This document shows, piece by piece, positions 8,131 to 16,596 of a DNA stretch of 64,000 nt. The stretch lies in contig NZ_CP107970.1 in assembly GCF_036090055.1 (NCBI RefSeq), positions 3,350,501 to 3,414,500 of the forward strand, given 5' to 3'. The notes under the pieces were generated by a model. It made no database searches. It had not been told where the DNA came from and saw nothing but the letters and a program-made list of their open reading frames with translations. The first letter of the stretch is position 1. Each line of letters begins with the position of its first letter. The DNA comes from Nocardioides sp. NBC_00368 (lineage in GTDB: Bacteria; Actinomycetota; Actinomycetes; Propionibacteriales; Nocardioidaceae). The translations under genes were made by a program, and so were the position numbers.

Positions 8131-9135
8131 TCAGACGAGAGCCCGGAGCTTGGGGAGGATCTCCTCACCGTAGAGCTCGAGGAACTTCGCCTGGTCCGGA
8201 CCCGGAGCGTGGAAGACCAGGTGGGTGAAGCCCATGTCGAGGTATTCCTTGATCCGGGCGACGTGCTCGTCCGGATCGGTCGAGACGATGAACCGCTTGG
8301 CGGTCGCCTCGGTCGGGAGCGCGTCGGCGAGACGCTGCATCTCTACCGGGTCCTCGACGGAGTGCTTCTGCTCGGGGCTGAGGCCGAGGGCGCCCCAGAA
8401 GCGGGTGGCCTCCATCGCCTGCTCCAGGTCGTGGTCGAAGGAGACCTTGACCTCGATCATCATGTCGACGTCGTCCGGCTTGCGGCCGGAGAGCTCGATC
8501 CCGGTGCGTACGGCCGGAAGCAGGGTGTCGGTGTAGAGCTCGGCGCCCTTGCCGGAGGTGGTGATGTAGCCGTCACCGGCACGGCCGGCGTACTTCGTCG
8601 CCGCCGGGCCCGAACCCGCCAGGTAGATCGGCACCGGCGTGGAGGGCTTGTCGTAGATGGTCGCCCGGTCGAGCTGGTAGTAGTCACCGTCGAAGGTGAC
8701 CCGGTCCTCGGTCCAGAGCTTCTTGATGACGCGCACGGCCTCGCGGAACCGCGCGAAGCGCACCTTGCCCTCGGGCCACTCCACACCCAGCGGCGCCTCG
8801 TTCATCGCCTCACCGGTGCCCATCCCGAGCACGACACGGTCGGGGAAGAGCGAGCCCAGGGTCGCGAACGACTGCGCCACGATCGCCGGGTGGTAGCGGA
8901 ACGTCGGGGTGAGCACCGAGGTGCCCATCACGATCCGCTCCGTGCGCGCGCCGAGCGCGCCCAGCCAGGTCATCGCGAACGGCGCGTGTCCGCCGTCGTG
9001 CCGCCAGGGCTGGAGATGGTCGGAGATGAAGACCGAGTCGAAACCCTGCTCCTCCGCCATCACGCCGTAGTTCAGCAGCTCCGTCGGTGCGAACTGCTCG
9101 TTGGACGCCTTGTATCCGAACCTGATCTCCGTCAC
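8131..9135 (-). CDS. fgd: F420-dependent glucose-6-phosphate dehydrogenase
   Basis: 334 aa luciferase-like TIM-barrel enzyme that oxidises glucose-6-phosphate to 6-phosphogluconolactone and reduces coenzyme F420 in the cytosol. It matches mycobacterial Fgd1 along its whole length from memory of that sequence: GYKASNEQFAPTEL, SDHLQPWRHDGGHAPF, GTSVLTPTFRYHPA, GTGEAMNE, TTSGKGAELYT, EQKHSVEDPVEM, HLVFHAPGPDQ. His40, Trp44 and Glu109, the catalytic residues of Fgd1, fall at the same numbers here. It is divergent from another luciferase-like gene with 23 bp between starts, and an FO synthase for F420 production lies 7.5 kb away, so the organism appears able to make and use F420. Confidence 0.95.
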   Translation of the reverse strand: MTEIRFGYKASNEQFAPTELLNYGVMAEEQGFDSVFISDHLQPWRHDGGHAPFAMTWLGALGARTERIVMGTSVLTPTFRYHPAIVAQSFATLGSLFPDRVVLGMGTGEAMNEAPLGVEWPEGKVRFARFREAVRVIKKLWTEDRVTFDGDYYQLDRATIYDKPSTPVPIYLAGSGPAATKYAGRAGDGYITTSGKGAELYTDTLLPAVRTGIELSGRKPDDVDMMIEVKVSFDHDLEQAMEATRFWGALGLSPEQKHSVEDPVEMQRLADALPTEATAKRFIVSTDPDEHVARIKEYLDMGFTHLVFHAPGPDQAKFLELYGEEILPKLRALV

Positions 9136-9158
9136 ACGGTCACGGTAGCCTCCTCGGC

Positions 9159-10199
9159 ATGAAGCTTGCGATGCCCTTGACCTACTTCGGCAACCCGCGT
9201 GACACCGCAGACCAGGTCGTCGGCCTGGAGAAAGCAGGGCTCGACCAGCTCTGGGTCGCCGAGCCGTACGGCTTCGACGCGGTCTCGCTGCTCGGCTACC
9301 TGGCCGCGAAGACCGAGACGGTCGAGCTCGGCGCGGGCATCCTCAACATCTACAGCCGTACGCCGGGAGCGCTGCTCCAGACCGCGGCCGGCCTCGACAA
9401 CGTCTCCGGCGGGCGCGCGATCCTGGGCCTCGGCGCGAGCGGGCCCCAGGTCATCGAGGGCTTCCACGGGGTGGCGTACGACAAGCCGTTGGCCCGCACC
9501 CGCGAGATCATCGGGCTCCTGCGCGCCGGGCTGCGCGGTGAGCGGCTGCAGAGCGACGGGCTCTACAAGATCCCGCTGCCGGCCGACCAGGGCACCGGCC
9601 TCGGCAAGCCCCTCAAGCTGCTCAACCGGCCCGAGCGCGCCGACACCCCGATCTGGGTGGCCGCGCTGGGCGACAACAACGTCGCCATGACCGCCGAGGT
9701 CGCCGACGGCTGGCTCCCGTTCCAGTTCCTGCCCGACAAGGCCCGCGACGTCTGGGGCGAGGCGATCGACAAGGGCCTGGCCAAGCGCTCGCCCGACCTC
9801 AAGCCCTTGGAGATCTCCGCCGGCGGCCTGCTCGCCATCACCGACGATCCCGACGAGGCCAAGCGCCATCGCGACACGATGCGCGGCCTGCTCGCGCTGT
9901 ACGTCGGCGGCATGGGTGCCCGCGGCAAGAACTTCTACAACGACATGGCCGTGAAGTACGGCTTCGGCGACGCGGCCAAGAAGATCCAGGACCTCTACCT
10001 CGACGGTCACAAGCGCGACGCCGAGGCCGAGGTCCCCGAGGCCTGGCTCGAGGCGGGCAACCTGGTCGGACCGGAGTCGTTCGTGAAGGAGCGGATCGCG
10101 GCGTTCAAGGAGGCCGGCGTGACCAGCCTCCAGGTCACTCCCGCCGCCGGCACCGACGGTCTCGCGTCGATCGCCCAGGTCAAGGAGTGGCTGGTCTGA
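9159..10199 (+). CDS. LLM-class F420-dependent oxidoreductase
   Basis: 346 aa luciferase-like monooxygenase-fold protein: MKLAMPLTYFGNPRDTADQV, LWVAEPYGFDAVSLLGYLA, VELGAGILNIYSRTPG, RAILGLGASGPQVIEGFHG, PIWVAALGDNNVAMTAEVADGWLP. These are features of the mycobacterial/Nocardioides F420-type LLM subfamily rather than FMN enzymes. The substrate is unknown. It diverges from fgd with only 23 bp between the starts, so promoters must overlap the opposite coding sequence. A supply of reduced F420 by Fgd next door is a reasonable inference. No signal peptide. Confidence 0.88.
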   Translation: MKLAMPLTYFGNPRDTADQVVGLEKAGLDQLWVAEPYGFDAVSLLGYLAAKTETVELGAGILNIYSRTPGALLQTAAGLDNVSGGRAILGLGASGPQVIEGFHGVAYDKPLARTREIIGLLRAGLRGERLQSDGLYKIPLPADQGTGLGKPLKLLNRPERADTPIWVAALGDNNVAMTAEVADGWLPFQFLPDKARDVWGEAIDKGLAKRSPDLKPLEISAGGLLAITDDPDEAKRHRDTMRGLLALYVGGMGARGKNFYNDMAVKYGFGDAAKKIQDLYLDGHKRDAEAEVPEAWLEAGNLVGPESFVKERIAAFKEAGVTSLQVTPAAGTDGLASIAQVKEWLV

Positions 10200-10211
10200 C
10201 CTCCCGGCCGG

Positions 10212-10272
10212 CTGTGACCTCGCTTACCCCCACGGCCGGCCCGGCCGTCCCCCTGTGACCTTGCCCCCACGG
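10212..10272. repeat. Imperfect direct repeat ahead of mmpL
   Basis: In the 92-bp gap before the mmpL gene the pattern CTGTGACCTyGC...CCCCACGG occurs twice (about 10212-10235 and 10253-10272), 41 bases apart. It could be a paired regulator site or chance. No promoter elements stand out. Confidence 0.3.
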
Positions 10273-10291
10273 GCATTGGTTGCATGGACGC

Positions 10292-12601
10292 ATGTCTGAG
10301 CGGATCGGCGCCCAACTCGCGACCAGCATCACCGGACCCGTCACGAAGTGGGTCGTGCTCGGCTTCTGGCTGGTGATGCTGGTCCTGATGGGTCCGCTGA
10401 CCGGCAAGCTCGGCGATGTCGAGTCCCACGACAACTCCGACTGGCTCCCGGCCGACGCGGAGTCGACCCAGGCGATCGACGAGCTCGCCAAGGTGCAGGA
10501 TCCCGACGATCTGACCACGACGATCGTCTACCACCGTGAGGGTGGTCTGACGAAGGCCGACTACACCGCGATCGTGCTCCAGATCCCGGAGATCGCATCG
10601 CTGGACGGGGTGACGAGCCAAGCGAATCCTCAGTCGCAAGAGGATGGATCTCGACAGGCTCGATCACCGGTGATGCCGGCGATCGCCTACCCGACCGGGG
10701 AGAAGAAGGGCCAGAAGCACGGCCTGGTCTCCGCCGACGGCGAGGTCGCCACCGTCTCGCTCGTGGTCAACTACGCCGACGAGGACCCGACCGCGCTGCT
10801 CGACCTGCGCGACGACCTGGTCGAGATGACCGAGATCGACGGCGTCGACGTCTACATCGGCGGTGCCGGTGGCTCCACCGCCGATCAGATGGAGGCGGGT
10901 GCCGGGATCGGCGGCGCGCTGCTCTACGCCGCTGCCGGCGTGGTCATCGTGATCCTGCTGATCACCTACCGCAGCCCGGTGCTCTGGTTCCTCCCGCTCG
11001 TCTCGGTGCTGGTCGCGCTGGTCGTGTCGATGGGCGTCGTCTACCTCTGCGCGAAGTACGCCGGGCTGACCCTCAACCAGATGAACCGGGCCATCCTCGA
11101 CGTGCTCGTCTTCGGCGCCGGCACCGACTACGCGCTGCTGCTCATCGCCAGATATCGCGAGGAGCTCGGCCGGCACCAGGACCGGCACCGCGCGATGGCG
11201 GCGGCGCTGCGCGGCTCGGCGCCCGCGATCATCGCCTCGGCGGGCACGGTCACCGTCGGCATGCTCGGCCTGATGGTCGCCACCATGGGGTCCACCGCCA
11301 GCCTCGGCCCGGTCTGCGCGATCGGCATCGTCGCCGGGCTGGTCGTGATGCTGACCCTGCTCCCGGCACTGCTGGTGATCACGGGCCGCTGGGTGTTCTG
11401 GCCGGTCAAGCCGGCGTACGGCACCACCGGCGAGAAGCACGGCGGCGTCTGGACCCGGCTCGGCGGGTGGATCCAGAAGCGGCCGCGAGCGGTCTGGATC
11501 GGCACCGCCGCGGTGCTGCTGGCCTGCTGCGGCGGGCTCTCGATGCTCAACATCACCACGCTGGACAGCTCGGAGACCTACACCAAGGACTTCCCGTCGC
11601 TGATCGGCGACCGGGTGCTCGAGGAGCACGATCTCGGCGACCCGTCCAACCCGATCCAGGTCGTCTCGGCCCGGGGCAGCGAGAAGGACGTCGTCGAGGC
11701 GCTGGCGAAGGCCGGCTACGAGGGCGTGACCCCGGTGACCGACGGCACCCACGAGGTCGCGCTGACCGCGGTCCCGCTGTCCACCGACCCGATGTCGAAG
11801 GCGTCTTTCGACACCGTCGAGGACGTACGCAGCGTGGTCCACACCGTCGAGGGTGCCGACGCACTGGCCACCGGCACCGCCGCGATCCAGCTCGACATGG
11901 CCGCAGCGACCGACCGGGACACCAAGGTGGTGATGCCGCTGGTGCTGGGCCTGGTGCTGATCATCTTGATGATCCTGCTGCGCTCGGTCCTCTCCCCGCT
12001 GCTGCTGATGGCCACCGTCGTGCTCAGCTTCGGCGCCGCGCTCGGTCTCTCCGCGGTCGTCTTCGAGGCGATGGGCTTCGCCGGGCAGGGGCGCGAGTTC
12101 CCGCTGTTCGTCTTCGTGTTCCTGGTCGCGCTGGGCATCGACTACAACATCTTCCTGATGCACCGGGTCCGCGAGGAGGCCCTTGCTGGAGAGGCCAGTG
12201 GGCACGGCGACACCCGGCGCGCCTCGCTGGTCGCGCTCTCGGCGACCGGCGGGGTCATCACCAGCGCCGGCATCGTCCTGGCCGCGACGTTCGCGGTGCT
12301 CACCACGCTGCCGCACGTGAGCTTCATCGAGATCGGCCTGGCGATCGCCCTCGGCGTGCTCCTCGACACCCTCGTCGTCCGCTCCATCCTGGTCACCGCC
12401 CTCAACCTCGACCTCGGCGACGTCATCTGGTGGCCGAGCCGACTCGCCCGCGCGCGAACGAACTTTCGTTCACCGCCAAACCCGCGAACGAACTTTCATT
12501 CACCCATGGATCCGCGAATGAACTTTCGTTCACCCACAGGTGCGACTGGCCCGAGACCTCCCGGTGACCTCCGAGGCCGCCGCGATCCTCGCCGTTACTG
12601 A
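10292..12601 (+). CDS. MMPL-family RND transporter
   Basis: About 769 aa from MSERIGAQLATSITG; a TTG 4 codons upstream is possible. The architecture is that of MmpL/RND exporters: TM1 (WVVLGFWLVMLVLMG), an extracytoplasmic domain to about residue 195, six helices including GAGTDYALLLIARYREEL, a second external loop (about 400-540), and a repeat of the helix bundle including ALGIDYNIFLMHRVREE. The Asp-Tyr pairs in these two motifs correspond to the proton-relay residues of the family. Substrates are usually lipids or hydrophobic compounds. Two oddities: the first loop has a polar stretch (SQEDGSRQARSPVM) encoded by a variant of a dispersed repeat (10646-10667), and the last ~45 residues are encoded by tandem palindromes. 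Confidence 0.92.
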   Translation: MSERIGAQLATSITGPVTKWVVLGFWLVMLVLMGPLTGKLGDVESHDNSDWLPADAESTQAIDELAKVQDPDDLTTTIVYHREGGLTKADYTAIVLQIPEIASLDGVTSQANPQSQEDGSRQARSPVMPAIAYPTGEKKGQKHGLVSADGEVATVSLVVNYADEDPTALLDLRDDLVEMTEIDGVDVYIGGAGGSTADQMEAGAGIGGALLYAAAGVVIVILLITYRSPVLWFLPLVSVLVALVVSMGVVYLCAKYAGLTLNQMNRAILDVLVFGAGTDYALLLIARYREELGRHQDRHRAMAAALRGSAPAIIASAGTVTVGMLGLMVATMGSTASLGPVCAIGIVAGLVVMLTLLPALLVITGRWVFWPVKPAYGTTGEKHGGVWTRLGGWIQKRPRAVWIGTAAVLLACCGGLSMLNITTLDSSETYTKDFPSLIGDRVLEEHDLGDPSNPIQVVSARGSEKDVVEALAKAGYEGVTPVTDGTHEVALTAVPLSTDPMSKASFDTVEDVRSVVHTVEGADALATGTAAIQLDMAAATDRDTKVVMPLVLGLVLIILMILLRSVLSPLLLMATVVLSFGAALGLSAVVFEAMGFAGQGREFPLFVFVFLVALGIDYNIFLMHRVREEALAGEASGHGDTRRASLVALSATGGVITSAGIVLAATFAVLTTLPHVSFIEIGLAIALGVLLDTLVVRSILVTALNLDLGDVIWWPSRLARARTNFRSPPNPRTNFHSPMDPRMNFRSPTGATGPRPPGDLRGRRDPRRY
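12456..12531. repeat. Three tandem palindromes, 30-bp period, in the mmpL 3' end
   Basis: Three copies of a 16-bp near-perfect palindrome, GAACGAACTTTCGTTC and two one-base variants, start at 12456, 12486 and 12516, exactly 30 bp apart and each embedded in CGCGAA...TTCACC. The arm changes in copies 2 and 3 still allow G:U pairing in one RNA orientation. The copies are in frame with mmpL and encode a TNFRSP-type repeat in its tail, after the last helix. Confidence 0.85.
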
Positions 12602-12702
12602 AGGCTCGGCTGCGGATTCCGCGAAGTGTCTTTACGATGTGCCCTACGACTCGGGTCGCTCGGCCCGGTCGCTCCACTTCACTGACATGCGGGGCGTACG
12701 AC

Positions 12703-14178
12703 ATGGGGCCAGACGACCAGGACAAGACGAGACCCGGCACGCCGCGGCCCACCCCGCCGCCGGCGTCTGAGCCGGTCAACCCGGTCGACCCGGACGCGAC
12801 CCGGATCCCCAGCGCGCGCCCCACCCCACCGCCTCCGCCGCCTCCGCCGGCCGGACCCCCGGCGATGGCGCCCCCGACGGCGCCTCCGCCGTCCTCTCCT
12901 CCCCCGGCGCAGCCGCCGACCGCGCCGCCGACCGCGCCGCCGACCGCGCCGCCGACCGCTCAGCCACCGGCAGCACCGCCCCCGCCGCCACCCACGATGG
13001 CGATGCCCGCGGCACCGGCGAGCGGCTACGGTCCGCCGCCGGGACAACCACCGGTGGCGTACGGCTCGACCTACGGGCTGCCGCCGCACCACCAGCCGAA
13101 GAAGAGCAACAAGGGGCTGCTGATCGGTCTGGGCGCCGCGGGCGCGGTGGTGCTGGTCGCGCTGCTCGGCACCGGGGCATGGGCGTTCTTCACCGGGCGC
13201 CTGGGCTTCGGTCCGCTCAGTGCCGAGGACAAGAAGGCGGTGACCGCCATCGCCGCAGACGCGCCGAAGCCGGCCTGGGCCTCCGAGGGCGACGCGAAGT
13301 GCGCCGCCGAGCAGCTGGTCAAGGACGAGCGCAGCGACGCTCTGCGCAAGGCCGGGCTGATCCAGACCAGCGGCGAGACCGTCACCTACACCGGCGCCTG
13401 GCGCGGGCAGCAGGCGACGACGTACGCCGAGGGTCTGCTCTCCTGCGCCGGCGACTGGAGCAAGGCGATCGGCAACGAGTGGGCGCTGACCGACACCGGC
13501 TGCCTGGGCGACGTCGACGAGTCCGCGATGGCCGGCCTGATCACCACCCAGGTCATGGAGGTCGAGGACGCCGGCGTCCAGAAGCAGGCCGACAAGGCAG
13601 TCTCGGCGCTGGACGAGTGCTACACGAGCGACGAGCTCACCGCGCCGACCGCGACGGCCACCCCAGCCGTGCTCGGTGTCGACTTCTCCGTCAAGGGCCC
13701 GTCCGTCGAGGGCAGCGAGGTGGTCCTGCGGGCGAAGTCCGCCGATGCCACCGAGTGGACCCCGGTGTCGGGCGGGAAGGTCAACATCCCCGTGCGCGAG
13801 GGCGGCCAGGAGGGCTGCGCCACCTTCGAGGCGTCGATCAGCTACCCCTGGGGCACCACGAAGACCAGCGAGACCGAGGCCTGCGGCAAGGCGAAGGACC
13901 GCCGGCTGTGGTGGACCAAGGACAAGTCCTGCGCGCAGCCGAAGTTCGCCCCGTGCAGCTCCTGGACGCTCCACTACGAGGGCTACGAGCTCCTGTCCAG
14001 CGTCACGATCAAGCTGAAGCTCAACGGCGGCAACTGCCAGTCCGCATCGGGTTCCTGCTCGGACACCGCGTTCGTGACCAAGCCGAGCGGCACCTGGACC
14101 AACTGGACCGCACCCAAGGGCTGGAAGGACCGGTTCACTGCGGAGGTCGACGGGCTCACCGCCGTACTTCCTAACTAA
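12703..14178 (+). CDS. Proline-rich membrane protein with ten-cysteine exported module (paralogue A)
   Basis: 491 aa from MGPDDQDKTRPG (ATG 12703); no named family recognised. Residues 1-135 are cytoplasmic-type, rich in Pro with PPTA repeats (TAPPTAPPTAPPTA). One transmembrane helix lies at about 138-163 (GLLIGLGAAGAVVLVALLG...WAFFTG). The exported part has two cysteine-containing units. Unit 1 (4 Cys): WASEGDAKCAAEQLV, YTGAWRG, LLSCAGDW, DTGCLG, ALDECY. Unit 2 (6 Cys): GGQEGCATFEAS, YPWGTTKT, EACGKA, SCAQP, PCSSWTLHYEGYE, LNGGNCQ, GSCSD. The same Cys/Trp spacing occurs in the downstream kinase (14290-16560) and in the protein at 19164-20378. Function unknown; an extracytoplasmic sensing or ligand-binding role is inferred from the kinase version. 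Confidence 0.85.
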   Translation: MGPDDQDKTRPGTPRPTPPPASEPVNPVDPDATRIPSARPTPPPPPPPPAGPPAMAPPTAPPPSSPPPAQPPTAPPTAPPTAPPTAQPPAAPPPPPPTMAMPAAPASGYGPPPGQPPVAYGSTYGLPPHHQPKKSNKGLLIGLGAAGAVVLVALLGTGAWAFFTGRLGFGPLSAEDKKAVTAIAADAPKPAWASEGDAKCAAEQLVKDERSDALRKAGLIQTSGETVTYTGAWRGQQATTYAEGLLSCAGDWSKAIGNEWALTDTGCLGDVDESAMAGLITTQVMEVEDAGVQKQADKAVSALDECYTSDELTAPTATATPAVLGVDFSVKGPSVEGSEVVLRAKSADATEWTPVSGGKVNIPVREGGQEGCATFEASISYPWGTTKTSETEACGKAKDRRLWWTKDKSCAQPKFAPCSSWTLHYEGYELLSSVTIKLKLNGGNCQSASGSCSDTAFVTKPSGTWTNWTAPKGWKDRFTAEVDGLTAVLPN

Positions 14179-14289
14179 CGCCTTAACAATTGGTCTCGCC
14201 CGTGGCGTTGGGGCGCGACGATCGTTGACGGGACGCTAGGGTTTCGGCAGAGGTCATTCGGGTAAAAAAATCAGGGCGAGGTTCTAAAG

Positions 14290-16560
14290 ATGGTTGCGTT
14301 CCCCCAGGAAGGCGAACAGTTCGGTCGCTACGTGATCGAGCGGGTCCTGGGTCAAGGTGGCATGGGTGTCGTCTACCAGGCGAAGGACCCGGCACTGCGG
14401 CGCAAGGTGGCGCTCAAGCTGGTGCTGCCCTCGCTCACGGTCGACAAGGACTTCATCACCCGCTTCGAGCGGGAAGCCAACATCCTGGCCAAGCTGCGTT
14501 CGCGCAACATCGTGCAGATCATCGAATACGGCGAGGTCGAGGGGACGGTCTACCTCGTCACCGAGTACGTCCCCGACGGCGACCTGCACGGCTGGCTGAA
14601 GACCCAGGGCGCGCTGGAGACGGTCCAGGCGCTGCGCCTGGTCGGCGACGTCAGCGACGCGCTCTTCGACGCCCACCGCGCCGGCGTGGTCCACCGCGAC
14701 GTGAAGCCGTCCAACGTGCTCCTGTGGGAGCGCCAGGAGGGCGAGCTCGTCCCCTATCTGACCGACTTCGGCATCGCGACCGAGGGCGACTCCAACGTGA
14801 CCCGCGCCGGCTCGGTGGTGGGCTCGCTGCCCTACATGTCGCCCGAGCGTCACATGGGTGAGCAGGCGACCGCGGCGGGCGACATCTACGCCGCCGGCTG
14901 TCTGCTGTGGGCCTGCCTCACCGGCAAGGCTCCCTACACCGGCACCGACTTCGAGCTGATGAGCGCCCACATCAACAGCCCGGTGCCGCGGCTGCCTGCC
15001 GCGACGCCGGGCGCCGACCTGATCAACCCGATCATCCAGCGGGCGCTGGCCAAGAAGCCGGAGAACCGCTTCCAGACCGCCGCCGAGCTCTCCAAGGCCC
15101 TCGACAAGGCCGCCGACCGGCTCGAGGAGGCCGGTCTGGGCGGCGGCGTCATCGGCGGTGCCGGCGCCGCAGCCGCCGACCTCGGTTCCCGTCCCGGCGC
15201 CAGCTACGACACGACCGCGAGCGGCACCTCCGGCGGCGGCACTCCGGTGCCCGAGGCCGAGGCCCAGCCGACGATCGTCAAGCGCCCGGGCGAGGGCACT
15301 CCGACCCCGGCACCGCTCGCCAACGAGACCGACTCCACCGTCGTGCACAGCGGCAAGGGCCTGCCCGCGGCTGTGGCGGCCGCCTCTGCGGCCGCCGCCA
15401 CCGGCGGCACCGGCGGCGGCCAGCCCGAGTGGCTGCCGTCGCACCACTCCAACGCCGGCCAGGGCGGCGACGGTGGCGACAAGAAGAAGCTCTACGCCAT
15501 GGTCGGCGGCGGCGTCGCCGCGGCCCTGCTCCTCGGTGCCGGCATCTTCACCCAGGGCTTCGGCATCTTCGGCCTCCACGGCGACGACGGCAAGGCCGCC
15601 GAGGCGATCGCCAGCGGCGTACCCAAGCCGGGTTGGGCCAGCGAGGACCAGATGACCTGCGCGGCCGAGAGCCTGGTCGGCAAGGTGCCCGCGGCCGAGC
15701 TGCGCTCCCACGGCGTCGTCGACGCCGGCGACGAGTGGACCTATACCGGTGAGTGGCCCGCCGACGACGCGATGAAGTTCACCCAGGGCCTGCTCGACTG
15801 CACCGAGTCCTGGGCGACCGAGATCGGCGACAACTGGAAGGTCGGCGACACCCGCTGCATGGAGAAGGAGGTCGACAAGACCTCCATGGCCGGCCTCCTC
15901 GCCGTCGGGGACCTCCTCAAGGACGGCGACCCCGGCGCGGCCGGGCCTGCCAAGGAGAAGGCGGTCAAGGCTCTCGACGAGTGCTACGTCAAGGCCGACG
16001 CGCTCGGTGCCAAGGTGACCCCCAAGCCCGCCTACATGCAGGTCGACTTCGACGTGCAGGAGCCGACCGCTCCCGGTGGGCAGTCGGTGATCGGGATCGC
16101 CAAGACGGGCAGCAGCAGCTACGAGGAGCTCAAGGGCTCCACCTACGAACTGCCCGTCACCGAGGGTGGCGTCGAGGGCTGCATCGCGGTCAAGACCACC
16201 GTCACCTTCGCCTGGGGCACCGAGAAGGCCACCGACGCCGACGCCTGCGGCAAGGCGGAGCCGAAGAAGCTCGAGTGGATCAAGCAGGACAAGTGCACCG
16301 ACCCGATCTATACGAAGCAGAAGGTCGAGTGCAACACCTGGCGGCTGACCTTCGAGGGGTTCCAGCCCGGCAAGACGTTCAACGTGAAGCTCACCCTCAA
16401 CGGCGGCAAGTGCTCCGACGGAAAGGGCGCGAAGTGCGCCTGGCCGGGCACCCCCGACGGCGAGGGCAAGGGCGCCATCGTCGACTGGTCGGGCCCGAAG
16501 GACTGGACCGCCAAGTTCGTCGCCACCGCCCCCGGGGCGAGCGCCCAGATCGACAACTAG
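14290..16560 (+). CDS. Transmembrane Ser/Thr protein kinase with ten-cysteine ectodomain (paralogue B)
   Basis: 756 aa PknB-type receptor kinase. The kinase domain spans about residues 10-275 with all catalytic motifs: GQGGMG (21-26), Lys43 in VALK, Glu62, HRDVKPSN (Asp137, Asn142), DFG (159-161) and the SPE motif at 184-186. A 120-residue Gly/Ala/Pro-rich juxtamembrane linker follows, then one helix (about 399-420, LYAMVGGGVAAALLLGAGIF). In place of PASTA repeats, the ectodomain is the ten-Cys module: WASEDQMTCAAESLV, YTGEW, LLDCTESW, TRCMEK, LDECY, then GCIAVKTTVTFAWGTEK, ACGKA, KCTDP, ECNTW, NGGKC, AKCAW. A GCGAGG ribosome binding site precedes the ATG. The 111-bp upstream gap holds an A-run (14264-14270) but no clear promoter. 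Its neighbours A and C share only the ectodomain. Confidence 0.93.
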   Translation: MVAFPQEGEQFGRYVIERVLGQGGMGVVYQAKDPALRRKVALKLVLPSLTVDKDFITRFEREANILAKLRSRNIVQIIEYGEVEGTVYLVTEYVPDGDLHGWLKTQGALETVQALRLVGDVSDALFDAHRAGVVHRDVKPSNVLLWERQEGELVPYLTDFGIATEGDSNVTRAGSVVGSLPYMSPERHMGEQATAAGDIYAAGCLLWACLTGKAPYTGTDFELMSAHINSPVPRLPAATPGADLINPIIQRALAKKPENRFQTAAELSKALDKAADRLEEAGLGGGVIGGAGAAAADLGSRPGASYDTTASGTSGGGTPVPEAEAQPTIVKRPGEGTPTPAPLANETDSTVVHSGKGLPAAVAAASAAAATGGTGGGQPEWLPSHHSNAGQGGDGGDKKKLYAMVGGGVAAALLLGAGIFTQGFGIFGLHGDDGKAAEAIASGVPKPGWASEDQMTCAAESLVGKVPAAELRSHGVVDAGDEWTYTGEWPADDAMKFTQGLLDCTESWATEIGDNWKVGDTRCMEKEVDKTSMAGLLAVGDLLKDGDPGAAGPAKEKAVKALDECYVKADALGAKVTPKPAYMQVDFDVQEPTAPGGQSVIGIAKTGSSSYEELKGSTYELPVTEGGVEGCIAVKTTVTFAWGTEKATDADACGKAEPKKLEWIKQDKCTDPIYTKQKVECNTWRLTFEGFQPGKTFNVKLTLNGGKCSDGKGAKCAWPGTPDGEGKGAIVDWSGPKDWTAKFVATAPGASAQIDN

Positions 16561-16596
16561 TTCGACAACTGGGCGACGCCTACTAGGCTGCTCGTG

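Noticed and set aside
12423..12824. Minus-strand frame with a VNESSFA peptide repeat
   Set aside because: The repeat comes from the tandem DNA palindromes, is antisense to mmpL and paralogue A, and lacks a credible start or surrounding protein.
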